DNA of 44,937 bases from Gammaproteobacteria bacterium (GTDB taxonomy: Bacteria > Pseudomonadota > Gammaproteobacteria > Legionellales > Legionellaceae), in the NCBI GenBank assembly GCA_022600515.1, contig JAHZKG010000083.1:1-44937 (forward strand), read 5' to 3'. How positions within the stretch are numbered: the stretch's first letter is position 1; every line of letters begins with the position of its first letter. The position numbers and the translations under genes are program-made. Positions 43,184-44,937 of the stretch are shown in pieces. The notes below the pieces were generated by a model, which saw only the letters and a list, made by a program, of their open reading frames with translations, had not been told where the DNA came from and ran no database searches.

Positions 43184-43785
43184 TGTAACTGCTCCTCTAA
43201 TGCTTTCAGTGCTTCCTCTGTTATCAGAACGTTCTCATAACGAAGTAAGCTAACAGGATCAATAGAAACAACATCTCTCAAATCAAAAGCATGCAAGTTA
43301 CGTGAACCCAAATATTCAAATTCACCCAACTCTTTAACTATAATCAAGGCCCCTGTGATTTCTAATCCGTTCATTTTGGTTAGAAAATCTTTTGTTTTAG
43401 GAGTGCTGCACTGAAAATCACTCAGAACAATAAGATGTCCTTTGCGTTGTAATTCAGAAACAATACTTCGCATAGCACCTTGGTACATTTTACGATTGAT
43501 TTTTTGCGAGTAATCCCGTTTTTTAGATGCGAATGTCACACCACCAGAACGCCAAATAGGACTTCGAATGGTTCCAGCACGCGCACGTCCTGTTCCTTTT
43601 TGAGCCCATGGCTTTCTACCACCACCACGAACTTCCGAACGTGTTTTTTGAGCACTGTTACCACTTCTAGCTTTATTCATGTAAGCAACAACGGCTTGAT
43701 GAACTAACCCTTCGTTATAATCGCAAGAAAATACTGAATCACTCACTTCAACGGCTGTTTTTGTATCTTTTATCATGAGTTCCAT
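43180..43785 (-). CDS. rplD: Large ribosomal subunit protein uL4
   Basis: 201 residues (E. coli 201). The tunnel loop [20 protein letters not shown] and [19 protein letters not shown] are intact. In E. coli L4 also controls the S10 operon by binding its leader; that leader would be outside the window. One-base overlap with rplC. Confidence 0.97.
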   Translation of the reverse strand: MELMIKDTKTAVEVSDSVFSCDYNEGLVHQAVVAYMNKARSGNSAQKTRSEVRGGGRKPWAQKGTGRARAGTIRSPIWRSGGVTFASKKRDYSQKINRKMYQGAMRSIVSELQRKGHLIVLSDFQCSTPKTKDFLTKMNGLEITGALIIVKELGEFEYLGSRNLHAFDLRDVVSIDPVSLLRYENVLITEEALKALEEQLQ

Positions 43786-44432
43786 TAGTTACTCCCTTCA
43801 CGCGTCTTAACAGCAGGCTTAATTTCAATTCGCGCGCCAGGTGCACCAGGAATAGCGCCTTTAATCAATAGCAAATGACGTTCAGCATCCACACGGACAA
43901 CTTCAAGCGTTTGGACTGTGCAACGTTTGTTACCCATTTGCCCTGCCATTTTCTTACCTTTAAATACACGGCCCGGCGTTTGGTTTTGACCAATCGACCC
44001 AGGTGCTCTATGAGACAATGAGTTACCGTGTGTTGCATCTTGCATGGCAAAATTATGCCGCTTAATCACACCAGCAAAACCTTTACCTTTGGTAACACCT
44101 GACACATCAACCATTTGGCCCATTGAAAACACATCATCTACTTTGAGTGACTGCCCCAAGGTATAGCCTTCAATAGAATCCATACGAAACTCACACAACA
44201 TATCGCCAGCATCAACATTTGCCTTTGCAAAATGACCTGCCATAGGTTTGCTGACTTTACTTGTCTTTTTTGTTCCGCCGGTCAGCTGAATCGCGCTGTA
44301 ACCATCGCGAGACGCTTCTTTCATCTGTGAAACACGATTAGGCTCTACATAAACCACAGAAACAGGAATTGCCTGTCCCTCTGGTGTAAATACCCGTGTC
44401 ATACCGACTTTCCGGCCTAATAAACCGATCAT
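43785..44432 (-). CDS. rplC: Large ribosomal subunit protein uL3
   Basis: 215 residues from the ATG of [15 protein letters not shown], with GAGGGG 8 nt upstream; an in-frame ATG 27 nt earlier is rejected. [20 protein letters not shown] and the central extension [20 protein letters not shown], which carries the Gln methylated by PrmB in E. coli, are present. Confidence 0.97.
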   Translation of the reverse strand: MIGLLGRKVGMTRVFTPEGQAIPVSVVYVEPNRVSQMKEASRDGYSAIQLTGGTKKTSKVSKPMAGHFAKANVDAGDMLCEFRMDSIEGYTLGQSLKVDDVFSMGQMVDVSGVTKGKGFAGVIKRHNFAMQDATHGNSLSHRAPGSIGQNQTPGRVFKGKKMAGQMGNKRCTVQTLEVVRVDAERHLLLIKGAIPGAPGARIEIKPAVKTREGSN

Positions 44433-44468
44433 TATCGTAACCCCTCTTAAAAACGTCACTCTATCCTG

Positions 44469-44786
44469 TTAATCATCCAAACTAATTTGCACATCAACCC
44501 CTGCAGCTAAATCAAGCTTCATGAGTGCATCTACTGTTTTTTCAGTTGGATTTATAATAATCACCAATCGCAAATGTGTACGCAGCTCATATTGATCTTG
44601 CGCATCTTTATTGACATGAGGTGAAATCAACACAGAAAACTTTTCTTTTCGCACAGGCAATGGAATAGGACCCCGAATTTGAGCGCCGGTTCTTTTGACT
44701 GTTTCTACAATTTCGCGTGTTGACGTATCAATCATTCGATGATCAAACGACTTCAGACGAATTTTAATATTTTGATTATTAGTCAT
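44469..44786 (-). CDS. rpsJ: Small ribosomal subunit protein uS10 (NusE)
   Basis: 105 residues. [40 protein letters not shown] and [20 protein letters not shown] are diagnostic. S10 also serves in the NusB-NusG antitermination complex. Its start lies 6 nt after the tuf stop codon, so tuf and the S10 group are probably cotranscribed. Confidence 0.97.
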   Translation of the reverse strand: MTNNQNIKIRLKSFDHRMIDTSTREIVETVKRTGAQIRGPIPLPVRKEKFSVLISPHVNKDAQDQYELRTHLRLVIIINPTEKTVDALMKLDLAAGVDVQISLDD

Positions 44787-44792
44787 ATTTCG

Positions 44793-44937
44793 TTACTCGA
44801 TGATTTTAGACACAACACCCGCACCTACGGTACGGCCACCTTCTCGAATTGCAAAACGAAGCCCTTCATGCATAGCAATCGGTGCTTGTAATGACACTTC
44901 GACTTTTACATTATCGCCAGGCATTACCATTTCAACA
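44793..44937 (-). CDS. tuf: Elongation factor Tu, C-terminal fragment
   Basis: The last 47 codons of EF-Tu: [20 protein letters not shown] and [20 protein letters not shown], ending SKIIE. This is domain 3, which binds tRNA. The gene continues beyond the right edge. Its place directly upstream of rpsJ matches the str-S10 arrangement (rpsL-rpsG-fusA-tuf) of gammaproteobacteria. Confidence 0.96.
   Translation of the reverse strand, partial: VEMVMPGDNVKVEVSLQAPIAMHEGLRFAIREGGRTVGAGVVSKIIE

Noticed and set aside
1..44937. tRNA, rRNA, CRISPR arrays, phage attachment site
   Set aside because: No cloverleaf, rRNA core motif, regularly spaced direct repeats or tRNA-end duplication was found on reading both strands.

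Overview
The window looks like a chromosome segment of a host-associated gammaproteobacterium, most probably from the order Legionellales (Legionella/Coxiella-like). The basis is the AT-leaning DNA, the gammaproteobacterial S10-spc-alpha ribosomal order, the fur/bamE, ratA-rnfH and rplY-pth-ychF neighbourhoods, a Pht-like MFS transporter, a lipid A very-long-chain fatty acid cluster, and several unrecognised proteins with glutamate-rich or hydrophilic tails that resemble type IVB secretion (Dot/Icm) substrates. The genus cannot be fixed from the sequence alone, and no secretion-system gene is present here to prove effector export.

Layout. 1-362: a HigB/HigA toxin-antitoxin pair whose toxin gene has an in-frame amber codon. 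447-8542: a membrane-tailed FAD monooxygenase, an MFS carrier, ispB, an AhpD-like protein, an Old Yellow Enzyme, and the rplY-pth-ychF operon. 8649-12130: uvrA, about 100 residues shorter than usual because of one clean internal deletion, with an effector-like gene overlapping its start. 12185-14306: a decayed island with an IS5-family element, a miniature element nested in its transposase, a GIY-YIG gene as passenger, a covarying hairpin repeat and a 113-codon pseudogene. 14361-21254: BON protein, Pht-like transporter, an unknown protein, fur, bamE, rnfH, ratA, an esterase and a 576-residue kinase-like candidate effector. 21491-28002: lptM-dapF, then on the minus strand a cassette of acyl carrier protein, tandem hotdog dehydratase, two ketosynthases and a LpxXL/HtrB-type acyltransferase, preceded by a FabL-type enoyl reductase. 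28131-31078: a drug-type MFS carrier, ssb, a small membrane protein and nth. 31152-44937: rplQ-rpoA-alpha, spc and S10 operons through to the 3' end of tuf, all on the minus strand.

How the parts work together. The acyl cassette is a self-contained fatty acid elongation line (condensation, dehydration, enoyl reduction on a dedicated carrier) ending in an acyltransferase, matching the acpXL-fabZXL-fabF2XL-fabF1XL-lpxXL logic that makes the C28 acyl chain of rhizobial lipid A. One ketosynthase keeps the catalytic Cys-His-His set and its neighbour has His in place of Cys, so the two probably form a heterodimer. Genes are packed tightly: many convergent pairs end within a few bases of each other, and one pair (bamE/rnfH) shares a perfect 40-bp palindrome that encodes the same C-terminal five residues in both proteins.

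The most interesting items are the ketosynthase pair with a Cys-less partner, the 576-residue protein with a HipA/PI-kinase-like catalytic loop, the compacted UvrA, the hairpin family with compensatory stem changes, and the nested IS/miniature-element/GIY-YIG island. No tRNA, rRNA or CRISPR array was seen.
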